Notes: generated from the letters alone by a model not told the origin. A DNA stretch of 39,887 bases from Actinomadura sp. KC216 (GCF_004348535.1 NZ_SMJX01000044.1:1-39887); one strand, 5' to 3'. Positions 26,370-33,820 are shown, counted from the first letter of the stretch. A program made the numbers and translations.

Positions 26370-27142
26370 TGGGCGGTCAGCCCGCCGTCGACGACCAGGA
26401 CCTGTCCGGTCACGTAGTCCGACGCGGCCGAGGCCAGGAACACCGCCGGAGCCGTGTACTCGTCCGGCTGCGACCAGCGTCCCATCGGCACGCTGCGGCG
26501 GATGTACTCGGCCACCGCCTCGTTCGCGTTGAGGTCGGGCAGCATCGCCGTCTCGACGTAGCCGGGGGCGATCGCGTTGACCTGGACGCCCTTGCGCGCC
26601 CACTCCAGCGCCACCGCCCGGGTGACCCCGATCAGGCCGTGCTTGGCCGCGATGTACGCGCTGTCGTCCCGTATCGCCACCAGACCGAGCACGGACGCGA
26701 TGTTGATGACCTTGCCGCCGCCGTCCTGCAGGTGCGGCGACGCGGCACGGATCATCACCCAGCAGGACTGCAGGTTCAGCTCCACGACGCGCTGGAACAC
26801 CGAGAGGTCCGTCGCCTCGATCGGGGAGTCGTGGTCGTCGGCGGCGTTGTTCACCAGCACGTCGAGGCCGCCGAGGGACTCCGCCGCGTGCGCGACGCAC
26901 TCCTCGACGGAGCTCGGGGAGCGCAGGTCCACGGCGTACGGCTCGAAGCTCCCGGCCGCGTCGGCGGCGAGCTCGGCGGTCTCCTCCAGCCCCTTCTCCG
27001 AGCGGGCCGCGCCGACGACATGGGCGCCCAGCCGCGCGAAGCCCACCGCGATGGCGCGCCCGATGCCGCGGCTCGCGCCGGTGACGAGGGTGCGCCGCCC
27101 GGTCAGGTCGAAGGCGGAGGGGATCGTGGCAGTCGTAGTCAT
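26366..27142 (-). CDS. Short-chain dehydrogenase/reductase (SDR), leftward
   Basis: A 258-aa classical SDR: cofactor motif TLVTGASRGIGRAIAVG, NNAADDHDS (NNAG-like), catalytic Ser in INIASVLG, YIAAKHG with the YxxxK pair, and a C-terminal DYVTGQVLVVDGG. It resembles gluconate 5-dehydrogenase or 3-oxoacyl reductase-type enzymes, but the substrate cannot be read. ATG 27142 is 53 nt from an operator and has no Shine-Dalgarno. It heads the SDR - imine-reductase fossil - saccharopine-dehydrogenase-like operon. Confidence 0.9.
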   Translation of the reverse strand: MTTTATIPSAFDLTGRRTLVTGASRGIGRAIAVGFARLGAHVVGAARSEKGLEETAELAADAAGSFEPYAVDLRSPSSVEECVAHAAESLGGLDVLVNNAADDHDSPIEATDLSVFQRVVELNLQSCWVMIRAASPHLQDGGGKVINIASVLGLVAIRDDSAYIAAKHGLIGVTRAVALEWARKGVQVNAIAPGYVETAMLPDLNANEAVAEYIRRSVPMGRWSQPDEYTAPAVFLASAASDYVTGQVLVVDGGLTAQ

Positions 27143-27195
27143 GCCGGAAGGATGCCGACGCCGGTCCCGATCGGCGTCGCGTCCCCCCGAAACAC

Positions 27196-27210
27196 GCCCA
27201 CCTGGGTGAT
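27196..27210 (-). promoter_or_regulatory. Shared operator, copy 11 (leftward SDR operon)
   Basis: Read toward the operon: ATCACCCAGGTGGGC. A -10-like CATCCT at 27149-27154 follows after 41 nt and the ATG at 27142 is 53 nt away. Confidence 0.72.
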
Positions 27211-27231
27211 CCGAGGTGGGCGAGGTCACAC

Positions 27232-27246
27232 ATCCCCCAGGTGGGC
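27232..27246 (+). promoter_or_regulatory. Shared operator, copy 12 (rightward thiolase-fossil/SDR unit)
   Basis: Exact consensus ATCCCCCAGGTGGGC on the plus strand, back-to-back with copy 11. A -10-like CAGGGT at 27288-27293 (41 nt on) predicts +1 at 27300, leaving a 35-nt leader with GAGGAG before ATG 27335. Confidence 0.68.
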
Positions 27247-27334
27247 GCGCGTGGCGCGCGGGCGGCGGGGCCGGCTCACGGCTGCGGCAGGGTGGCCCCG
27301 CCGGCGACGTGCCGCGCAAGTGTGAGGAGCGCCC

Positions 27335-27520
27335 ATGCCCGAAGCCGTCACCGTGGCCACCGCCCGGTCGCCGATCGGCCTCCTGCCCGACCTGTTCTCG
27401 CCGGTCGAGGCGTCCCGCCGGGCGCTCGCGGGCTTGAGCAGCGCGGACGTCGACCTGGGCGTCGACGAGGAGAGGCTCAACGTCAACGGCGGCGCGATGG
27501 CCGTGGAGCGGCTGTCGTGA
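27335..27520 (+). pseudogene. Thiolase fossil (N- and C-terminal scraps joined)
   Basis: A 61-codon ORF starts MPEAVTVATARSPIG, the hallmark start of acetyl-CoA acetyltransferases. It ends DEERLNVNGGAMAVERLS, matching the late thiolase motif (R)VNVNGGAIALGHP but breaking before the histidine. About 330 residues are missing, including the nucleophilic Cys. The start retains a strong GAGGAG site, and the stop overlaps the next start (GTGA), so translation through it may still serve to deliver ribosomes to the SDR. Confidence 0.72.
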
Positions 27521-28275
27521 CCGGGCGCTTCGCCGGCCGGACCGCGATCGTGACCGGGGCGAGCCGGGGCATCGGCCTGGCCGTCGCCGCGAGGCTGGCC
27601 GCCGACGGCGCCAAGGTCGTCGTCACCGCCCGCAGGAAGGACGCGCTGGACGAGGCCGTCGAACGGCTCGGCGGCGCGGGACACGCGCTGGGCGTCGCCG
27701 GCAAGGCCGACGACCCCGGGCACCAGGACGACGCGATCCGGCGGGCGATCCGCTCCTTCGGCAGCGTCGACTTCCTGGTCAACAGCGCCGGCGTCAACCC
27801 GGTGTACGGTCCGATGACCGAGCTCGACCTCGGCGCCGCCCGGAAGATCTTCGAGGTCAACTGCCTGGCCGCGCTGTCATGGGTCCAGAAGGTCCACCGG
27901 GCGTGGATGGGGGACCACGGCGGCGCGATCGTGAACGTCTCCTCGCTGTCCGCCGTCAGGTCCGCGCCGGGCATCGGGTTCTACGGCGCCACCAAGGCGA
28001 TGCTGAACTCGATGACCGAGCAGCTGGCCGCCGAGCTCGGCCCCGGAATCCGGGTCAACGGCGTCGCCCCGGCCGTGGTCAAGACGAGGTTCGCGACCGC
28101 GCTCTACGAGGGCCGCGAGGACGAGGCACGGCGCGCCTACCCCCTCAGGCGGCTCGGGGAGCCCGACGACATCGGCGGCGTGGTCGCGTTCCTGCTCTCC
28201 GCGGACGCCGCCTGGATGACGGGCCGGACCGTGGTCGTCGACGGCGGCGTCAGCCTCACCGCGGGCGGCGAGTGA
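27517..28275 (+). CDS. Short-chain dehydrogenase/reductase (SDR), rightward
   Basis: A 252-aa classical SDR: AIVTGASRGIGLAVAARLAADG, NSAGVNPVYGP (NNAG-like), catalytic Ser in VNVSSLSAV, FYGATKAM with YxxxK, and a C-terminal WMTGRTVVVDGGVSL. The GTG at 27517 overlaps the thiolase-fossil stop (GTGA). In intact relatives a thiolase followed by an SDR would suit beta-oxidation, with the SDR as a 3-hydroxyacyl dehydrogenase; here that is inferred from context. Confidence 0.9.
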   Translation: MTGRFAGRTAIVTGASRGIGLAVAARLAADGAKVVVTARRKDALDEAVERLGGAGHALGVAGKADDPGHQDDAIRRAIRSFGSVDFLVNSAGVNPVYGPMTELDLGAARKIFEVNCLAALSWVQKVHRAWMGDHGGAIVNVSSLSAVRSAPGIGFYGATKAMLNSMTEQLAAELGPGIRVNGVAPAVVKTRFATALYEGREDEARRAYPLRRLGEPDDIGGVVAFLLSADAAWMTGRTVVVDGGVSLTAGGE

Positions 28276-28279
28276 GCCG

Positions 28280-28423
28280 ATGAGCCAGGGCGCCGTCGCC
28301 GAGTCGATCCTGCACCGAGGGGACAAGCCGTCCCTACACAGAGGGAGCCGTGTCATGACCTCCGCTGCTGACGCTGCGCTCGAACCGGCTTCCGCCGAGT
28401 CCGTCAGGGCCCTGGTGCCCTGA
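28280..28423 (+). CDS. Short coupled ORF before the phosphotransferase-like gene
   Basis: A 47-codon ORF from ATG 28280 (MSQGAVAESILHRGDKPSLH and onward). It contains an internal ATG at 28355 with a much better ribosome site (AGGGAG, 7 nt) giving 22 codons. Its TGA overlaps the next ATG as TGATG, so it can couple translation to the next gene. The ILHRGDKPSL phrase recalls the N-terminus of AMP-binding enzymes, so it may be a gene scrap; this is weak. Confidence 0.35.
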   Translation: MSQGAVAESILHRGDKPSLHRGSRVMTSAADAALEPASAESVRALVP

Positions 28424-29454
28424 TGCGGGCGGCGAGTCACGATCCTCCTGGCCTGGATCTGGGGCGTCTCGGCGACTGGATGTCGCTCACGGTTCCGGGT
28501 GCGGGCGGTCCGCTCGAGGCGAGGTTGATCGCCGGCGGCAAGTCGAACCTGACCTATGAGGTCACCGGCGGCACCGGCACCTGGATCGTCCGCCGTCCGC
28601 CGCTCGGGCACAGGCTGGCCACGGCGCACGACATGGCGCGCGAGTACCGGGTCATGGCAGCGCTACAGGCGACCGGCGTTCCCGTGCCCCGCACCTACGC
28701 CCTGTGCCAGGACGAGGACGTCCTCGGCGCGCCGTTCTACGTGATGGAGCGCGTGCGGGGCCGCACCTACCGGTTCGCCGCCGAGCTGGCGCCGCTCGGC
28801 CCCGACCGGGCCCGGGAGATCTCGACGGCGCTGGTCGACACGCTGGCGATGCTGCACCGGGTCGAGCCGGGGGCGGTGGGCCTGGACGGCTTCGGCCGTC
28901 CGGAGGGCTTTCTCGCGCGGCAGGTGAGTCGCTGGAAAGCGCAGTTCGACGCGTCGCGCACCCGCGATCTGCCCGCGGCCGACGAGCTCCACGCCCGCCT
29001 CAGCGCGGATGTCCCCGCCGAATCGGCGACGGGCATCGTGCACGGCGACTACCGGCTCGACAACGTCCTCGTCGACGACCGCGACCGGCCGGCCGCGGTG
29101 ATCGACTGGGAGATGGCGACGCTCGGCGACCCGCTGACCGACGTCGCGTTGTTGACCGTCTACGGCCGGCTCGGCGGCGCCGCCACCGGCGACTCCATCG
29201 TCGACGTCGCCTCGGCCCCCGGCTACCTCTCCGAGGCCGAGATCATCGAGCGGTACGCCGCGCACAGCGGGCGCGACATGTCCCGCTTCGGCTTCTATCT
29301 GGGACTCGCCTCGTACAAGCTCGCGGCCATTCTGGAAGGCATTCACCACCGGCATCTTCGCGGCCTGACCGTGGGGGAGGGCTTCGACGGCATCGGGCCG
29401 GTGATCCACCCCCTGCTCGACGGCGGATTGGCCGCGCTGACCGAGCACTTCTGA
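28423..29454 (+). CDS. Phosphotransferase-family protein (APH/ACAD10-11-like kinase)
   Basis: A 343-aa aminoglycoside-phosphotransferase-fold protein of the type linked to acyl-CoA dehydrogenases (as in the N-terminal part of ACAD10/11). The ATP-binding half has GGKSNLTYEVTGGTGTWIVRRPP. The catalytic loop HGDYRLDN is near residue 206, followed by AVIDWEMATLGDPLTDVA with the metal-binding Asp. Such kinases phosphorylate 4-hydroxyacyl-CoAs in mammals, which suggests a role in hydroxy-acid catabolism rather than antibiotic resistance. It is followed 73 nt later by two acyl-CoA dehydrogenases. Confidence 0.88.
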   Translation: MRAASHDPPGLDLGRLGDWMSLTVPGAGGPLEARLIAGGKSNLTYEVTGGTGTWIVRRPPLGHRLATAHDMAREYRVMAALQATGVPVPRTYALCQDEDVLGAPFYVMERVRGRTYRFAAELAPLGPDRAREISTALVDTLAMLHRVEPGAVGLDGFGRPEGFLARQVSRWKAQFDASRTRDLPAADELHARLSADVPAESATGIVHGDYRLDNVLVDDRDRPAAVIDWEMATLGDPLTDVALLTVYGRLGGAATGDSIVDVASAPGYLSEAEIIERYAAHSGRDMSRFGFYLGLASYKLAAILEGIHHRHLRGLTVGEGFDGIGPVIHPLLDGGLAALTEHF

Positions 29455-29527
29455 CGGCGGTCCCACCCGCCTGACGAAACACGGAGGCGCTGGCGCGTAG
29501 GGGGCCGCACGATCGTAAGGAGGCACG

Positions 29528-30706
29528 ATGACCATCGACGAGCTGCGAGGGCGGGTCGAGGAGTTCCTGGCGGCCCACGACCCCGCGACGACCGAGCGAC
29601 TGGCATTCCTGCACGCCCGCTATGACGCCGGACTCGCCTGGGTGCACTACCCGGTAGGCCACGGCGGATTCGGCGCGGAACAATCGCTGCAACCCGAGGT
29701 GGACCGGCTGTTCGAGGAGGCGGGGGCACCGGACAACGACCCGCAGGCCAACGGCATCGGGCTCGGTATGGCCGCCCCGACCATCCTCGCGTTCGGCACG
29801 GAGGAGCAGAAGCGACGCTATCTGCGGCCGTTGTGGACCGGGGAAGAGATCTGGTGCCAGCTGTTCAGCGAGCCGGGCGCGGGCTCCGACCTGGCGGCCC
29901 TGGCGACCCGCGCGGTGCGTGACGGCGACGGCTGGCTCGTCAACGGGCAGAAGGTCTGGACGTCCGGCGCTCACCTCGCACGCTTCGCGATCCTGGTCGC
30001 GCGCACCGACCCGGACGTGCCCAAGCACCGTGGGATGACCTACTTCCTCTGCGACATGACCGATCCCGGGGTCGACGTGCGCCCGCTACGGCAGATCACA
30101 GGCGAGGCCGAGTTCAACGAGGTGTTCCTCACCGACGTCCGGATCCCGGACGGCATGCGCCTCGGCGCCGAGGGCGAGGGCTGGGCCGTCGCGAACGCGA
30201 CGCTCAACCACGAACGGGTGGCGATCGGGGGCAAGGCGGCGCCGCGCGAGGGCGGCATGATCGGCGTGGTCGCCCGCACCTGGCGCGAGCGTCCCGAACT
30301 GCGGACCCCCGATCTGCACGACCGGCTGTTGCGGCTGTGGGTGGAGTCCGAGGTCGCCCGGCTCGCCGGGGCGCGGCTGCGGCAGAAGCTCGCCCAGGGC
30401 CAGGCCGGCCCGGAGGGGTCGGCCATGAAGCTGACGTTCGCCCGGCTGAGTCAGCGGCTCTCCGGACTCGAACTGGAACTCCTCGGCGAGGAGGGCCTGC
30501 GCTATTCCGATTGGACCATGATCCGACCCGACCGCGTGGACTTCACCGGGCGGGACGCCGGCTACCGCTACTTGCGGGCCAAGGGCAACTCCATCGAGGG
30601 CGGGACCTCGGAGATCCTGCGCAACATCGTCGCCGAGCGGGTGCTGGGCCTCCCGGGCGAACAGCGTTCCGACAAGGACGTCCCCTGGAAGGAGATCCCC
30701 AGGTGA
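29528..30706 (+). CDS. Acyl-CoA dehydrogenase, FadE-like (first of a pair)
   Basis: A 392-aa FAD-dependent acyl-CoA dehydrogenase. It has the flavin/substrate motif QLFSEPGAGSDLA near residue 117 and a C-terminal GNSIEGGTSEILRNIVAERVLGLP. A strong AAGGAGG lies before ATG 29528. It overlaps the following, shorter dehydrogenase by GTGA. Such pairs in actinobacteria often form alpha2beta2 heterotetramers acting on bulky acyl-CoAs (as shown for mycobacterial FadE pairs). The acyl chain is unknown. Confidence 0.92.
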   Translation: MTIDELRGRVEEFLAAHDPATTERLAFLHARYDAGLAWVHYPVGHGGFGAEQSLQPEVDRLFEEAGAPDNDPQANGIGLGMAAPTILAFGTEEQKRRYLRPLWTGEEIWCQLFSEPGAGSDLAALATRAVRDGDGWLVNGQKVWTSGAHLARFAILVARTDPDVPKHRGMTYFLCDMTDPGVDVRPLRQITGEAEFNEVFLTDVRIPDGMRLGAEGEGWAVANATLNHERVAIGGKAAPREGGMIGVVARTWRERPELRTPDLHDRLLRLWVESEVARLAGARLRQKLAQGQAGPEGSAMKLTFARLSQRLSGLELELLGEEGLRYSDWTMIRPDRVDFTGRDAGYRYLRAKGNSIEGGTSEILRNIVAERVLGLPGEQRSDKDVPWKEIPR

Positions 30707-31791
30707 GCGAGCTCGACCTGACCTACACCGAGATCGAGGACGATCTGCGCGCCAGCGTCCGCGACCTGCTGGCCGCCCGCTGTCCCGCGCCTATGGTCAT
30801 CGCGGTGTACGACGGCGACCGGTCGCTGGTCGACGGGCTCTGGAAGACGCTGTCGACCGATCTCGGCCTGGCCGGACTGCTCGTTCCCGAGGAGCACGGC
30901 GGGCAAGGTGCGACGGCGCGGGAGGCGGCGGTCGTGCTGGAGGAACTGGGGCGTACGGCGGCGCCGGTGCCGTTCCTCACCAGCGCCGTCGTCGCTACCA
31001 CGCTGCTCTCGGAATCCCGCGCGGAGACGCTCGAACAGGTGGCGACGGGTGAGCGTACGGCCGCACTCGTCGTGCCGTGGTCGACGGCCCCTGACGGGCC
31101 CGTCCCTGCCGTCCGCGCTGACGGCGAACGGCTCGCCGGTCGAGTCACCAGTGTCGCGGGTGCGTTGGAAGCGGACCTTCTACTGGTTCCCGCGTCAACT
31201 CCGGAGGGCCTTGCCGTTTACGCCGTCGCTACGTCGGACGCTTTGATGACACCCCTCATCTCACTCGACATGACCCGCCAACTCGCGGACGTGACCCTCG
31301 ACCACGTCACGGGCACGCTGATCAGCGCTGGCGCTGGACCGGCGGTACGGCGGGCCCTCGCGGCAGGGGCGGCGTTGCTGGCCTCGGAGCAGGTGGGCGT
31401 CGCTCGATGGTGTCTGGACACCACGGTCGCCTACCTCAAGGAGCGGCGCCAGTTCGGCCGGGTGGTAGGCGGCTTCCAAGCCCTCAAGCACCGGCTGGCC
31501 GACCTGTACACCGGAGTGGAGTCCGCGGCCGCGGCCGCCCGGTACGCCGCGGCGGCCCTCGCCGCCGGAGACGCGGACGCCGCGGTGGCGACCGCGGTGG
31601 CGCAGGCCTACTGCAGCGACCTCGCCGTCCTGGCCGCCGAGGAGGCGGTGCAGCTACACGCCGGGATCGGAATGACCTGGGAGCATCCGGCACACCTGTA
31701 CCTCAAGCGGGCGAAGTCCGACCAGATCGCACTGGGCACCCCGGGCCGGCACCGCGCCCGCCTCGCCGACCTGGCGGATCTACCGCGATGA
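30703..31791 (+). CDS. Acyl-CoA dehydrogenase, FadE-like (second, shorter partner)
   Basis: A 362-aa acyl-CoA dehydrogenase with a weakly conserved middle domain. The C-terminal helical part is clear: YLKERRQFGRVVGGFQALKHRLADLY and QLHAGIGMTWEHPAHLYLKRAK. The first partner's SEPGAGSD motif is absent, as expected for the non-FAD-liganding partner of a heteromer. The GTG at 30703 overlaps the previous stop (GTGA), so the two subunits are made together. Confidence 0.9.
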   Translation: MSELDLTYTEIEDDLRASVRDLLAARCPAPMVIAVYDGDRSLVDGLWKTLSTDLGLAGLLVPEEHGGQGATAREAAVVLEELGRTAAPVPFLTSAVVATTLLSESRAETLEQVATGERTAALVVPWSTAPDGPVPAVRADGERLAGRVTSVAGALEADLLLVPASTPEGLAVYAVATSDALMTPLISLDMTRQLADVTLDHVTGTLISAGAGPAVRRALAAGAALLASEQVGVARWCLDTTVAYLKERRQFGRVVGGFQALKHRLADLYTGVESAAAAARYAAAALAAGDADAAVATAVAQAYCSDLAVLAAEEAVQLHAGIGMTWEHPAHLYLKRAKSDQIALGTPGRHRARLADLADLPR

Positions 31792-31940
31792 CCGGCGGGA
31801 AGCCGACGGCACAGGCCGCGGTCACCGTGGACGGCCACGAGTGCCGCGACCTGGGATGCCACCCGCCGATCCCGGACGGCAGCCAGACTCAACCTCGGCC
31901 TCTCGCCTTCACCCAGCCCGCAAGAGAACGACCAAGATGA
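31788..31940 (+). CDS. 50-codon ORF coupled to the dehydrogenase pair
   Basis: ATG 31788 overlaps the dehydrogenase stop (ATGA) and opens 50 codons (MTGGKPTAQAAVTVDGHECR and onward). It has no recognisable domain. The coupling suggests it was once the start of a longer operon gene that has been cut off by the accessory DNA that begins here. Confidence 0.35.
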   Translation: MTGGKPTAQAAVTVDGHECRDLGCHPPIPDGSQTQPRPLAFTQPARERPR

Positions 31941-31967
31941 TAGAAATTCAGGAATTCTGAGCTGGTT

Positions 31968-32210
31968 TCAGATTGCAGAACCGGCATAGATCCCAGAAGA
32001 ACGCTTAGGCCCTGGGACTACAGAGACGTGGAGGGCTCGGAGAACTCTGGGGTTGTTGCTTATGCGCAGCGCGGTGCGTGTGTCGGTGTGCTCGTTCCAC
32101 TCCGCGCCGATCCGGGCCGTGGGCCTCGGCCTCGACCAACTCCCGGAGCATTCGCACGGCCACATGCGGACGAATTCGAGCCCGTCCGCCGAACGTAGTG
32201 ACTCAAGCAA
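31968..32210 (-). mobile_element. IS256-family transposase remnant
   Basis: Minus-strand codons read LESLRSADGLEFVR. A second frame then gives VAVRMLRELVEAEA, and the first frame resumes with ARIGAEWNEHTDTRTALR. Put together these match the N-terminal part of actinobacterial IS256 transposases (ADG, ERMLQELIEAEA, GAEWNEHT-TRTALRNG). Two frameshifts separate the pieces, and everything after TRTALR, including the DDE residues, is absent. No terminal inverted repeats were found. Confidence 0.72.
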
Positions 32211-32436
32211 CCGAATGGGTCATCCTGAGACAGGGCCGTCCTGCACCTCCCGCCGTTGAATTGCCCTTTTCACTGCTGAGAGTTGCACGGTGGCCCACCT
32301 GGCGGGCAGAGAGCGGAAGCCCCCATCGACACACGCCCCGGCGCGCTCCCTAACCGTGACCGGCTACACCGCATCCAGGGACCGCCATCAGCACGAATGA
32401 CTGCATCGGTTGCGACTGCAGAGGAGATGGAGTGAG
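32211..32436. other. Upstream region of the secreted protein gene
   Basis: No gene is recognised between the IS256 remnant and ATG 32437. It should hold the promoter of the secreted protein, but no convincing -35/-10 pair stands out. A look-alike of the shared operator at 32293-32307 lacks the rest of the promoter layout. Confidence 0.4.
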
Positions 32437-32907
32437 ATGAGAAGAATCAGAAACCGGGCGGCTGCAATGGTCGTGACGATGATCGCCGCAGTGGCCCTTG
32501 TGTCGCTGGCAGCGCAGGCACCGGCACAGGCGGCACCGAACGGTGCGGCCGGAACGAGCGCATGGACGCCGCAGATCCACCCGCTGTTATCAGGCGAGTG
32601 GGTACAGCGGAATGTGTCGAGTGCCGATCGGAACGCGGCGCTGGCTCTGTGCGCCTGGGCAGATGGAATCGCCTGCGTGTCGGTTGGCCAAGGCGACGGC
32701 AAACACAGTGTCTTCCACCTGTTCAAGTGCGATACGCGGTCGCTCTCGAACTTCATCGACGCTCTCGCCGTTCTCAACAACCAGACTGGCGGAGCCCAAG
32801 TCCATTTCTGGGGACCCAGGTACAGTGTCCGCATCCCAGCGGACGACAGGATCCACACCGTCCCGGACTACGCGACGTACGACTTCAATCGCCTCGATAT
32901 CTGCTAA
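32437..32907 (+). CDS. Small secreted protein with four cysteines
   Basis: A 156-aa protein with a Sec signal peptide (RRIRNR then MVVTMIAAVALVSLAAQAPAQA, cut after AQA at about residue 32). The mature part of about 124 residues has Cys 72, 80, 98 and 156, enough for two disulfides. It contains no domain I recognise. GAGGAG and GGAG lie upstream of ATG 32437. Base composition is less GC-rich than in the catabolic genes, consistent with accessory DNA. Confidence 0.72.
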   Translation: MRRIRNRAAAMVVTMIAAVALVSLAAQAPAQAAPNGAAGTSAWTPQIHPLLSGEWVQRNVSSADRNAALALCAWADGIACVSVGQGDGKHSVFHLFKCDTRSLSNFIDALAVLNNQTGGAQVHFWGPRYSVRIPADDRIHTVPDYATYDFNRLDIC

Positions 32908-33254
32908 CGGCACATCGACCCGGGCACGCTGATCATGGTGTCCGGGTCGGAGGCCTTCGCAGTGAGGGCTGCGGAGTGACGACTGTCTGACGTACAGGTG
33001 GTCGAGACCCGGGTCGACCACGATGCGCCGGCGCGATGGTGAACGGCCAGACCTCCTCCACGGCCGCATCCGCTACGAGGGCGCCTTCGCCGTGCAAGGC
33101 GTGGGCCCCGCACGTACCGCGTCCTGAGTGCCTTGACGCTCAGCGAGAGGGCGGCGATACAGTGGAAGCGGCGATCGGTTTCGAGAACATGGGGTCCGTC
33201 TTGGTCGTGAACCCGGCTTCGGGCCGGGGTGTTCGAACCGGGGGAGGAACCACA
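32908..33254. other. Intergenic region with no recognised gene
   Basis: The longest open readings have no ribosome site and no recognisable family. One short phrase (RPDLLHGRIRYEGAFAVQGVG, plus frame) could be a gene scrap, but I cannot place it. Confidence 0.4.
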
Positions 33255-33503
33255 ATGTCCAAGTTCATGGACGTCCACCACGGTATGACCGGAATATCCG
33301 CCGACCAGCTCAGGCAAGCCCACGCGGCCGACCTCGCCATCCAAGACGAGGAAGGTGTCGCCTTCGAGCGGGCCTGGGCCGACCCGGAGTCCGGCACGGT
33401 TTACTGCCTGTCGGAGGCTCCCGACGCCGCCGCCGTGCAGCGCGTCCACGAGCGTGCCGGTCACCGCGCCGACGAGATCCACCCTGTCCCGTTGAGCGTC
33501 TGA
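33255..33503 (+). CDS. DUF4242 / SCO4226-like nickel-binding protein
   Basis: An 82-aa protein matching the Streptomyces SCO4226 family in length and sequence layout: MSKFMDVHHGMTGIS, AHAADLAIQDEEGVAFERAW, GTVYCLSEAPDAAAVQRVHERAGH and a short EIHPVPL tail. SCO4226 is a ferredoxin-like dimer that binds nickel; His and Asp side chains in MDVHHG and HERAGH are the likely ligands. A strong GGGGAGGAA precedes ATG 33255 and sets the start against a longer reading. Its physiological role is unknown. It is probably monocistronic. Confidence 0.85.
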   Translation: MSKFMDVHHGMTGISADQLRQAHAADLAIQDEEGVAFERAWADPESGTVYCLSEAPDAAAVQRVHERAGHRADEIHPVPLSV

Positions 33504-33614
33504 CGGCCCGGTCGAAGCCGGATCGTGTGGATGGTTCGCCTGGTCAAGGAGCCGGCCCGGCTTGAACGTGCGCACGATGTGATCTTGCACCGCTCACCCT
33601 GGCCCCACGCGATC

Positions 33615-33820
33615 ACAAGGTTCGCACGTGGTCTGCGAGATCGCATGATGCGGGGTCGATCAGCACGGTGCCGTGAACGTGCCCGCGTAGGCGTCGATGC
33701 CCAGGATTCGGACCTGTCCGACCGGCGGGTCCGGAAGCGCCCGCACTAGGCGGTCAGCGTGGATCTGCTCGCCCGCGGCCTGAGCAGGCTCGCCAGTCGC
33801 GCGGCCGCTGCTCTCGCGTT
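33615..33820 (-). mobile_element. ISL3-family transposase remnant
   Basis: Minus-strand readings in three frames give, in order, AAARLASLL and ASRSTL, then VRALPDPPVGQVRILGIDAYA, then GHVHGTVLIDPASCDLADHV. This follows the ISL3 core (STLLRLIRALPDPP - VRVLGVDDFA - RRGHVYGTVLID). The first catalytic Asp is in LGID. Frameshifts and truncation at both ends make it dead. No terminal repeats were seen. Confidence 0.65.

Noticed and set aside
28423..29454. Aminoglycoside resistance gene
   Set aside because: The fold is shared, but the operon with acyl-CoA dehydrogenases and the ACAD10/11-like N-terminus point to metabolism.
32293..32307. GCCCACCTGGCGGGC, resembling the shared operator
   Set aside because: The G-run is broken, there is no correctly placed NANNNT, and there is no intact gene at the right distance.
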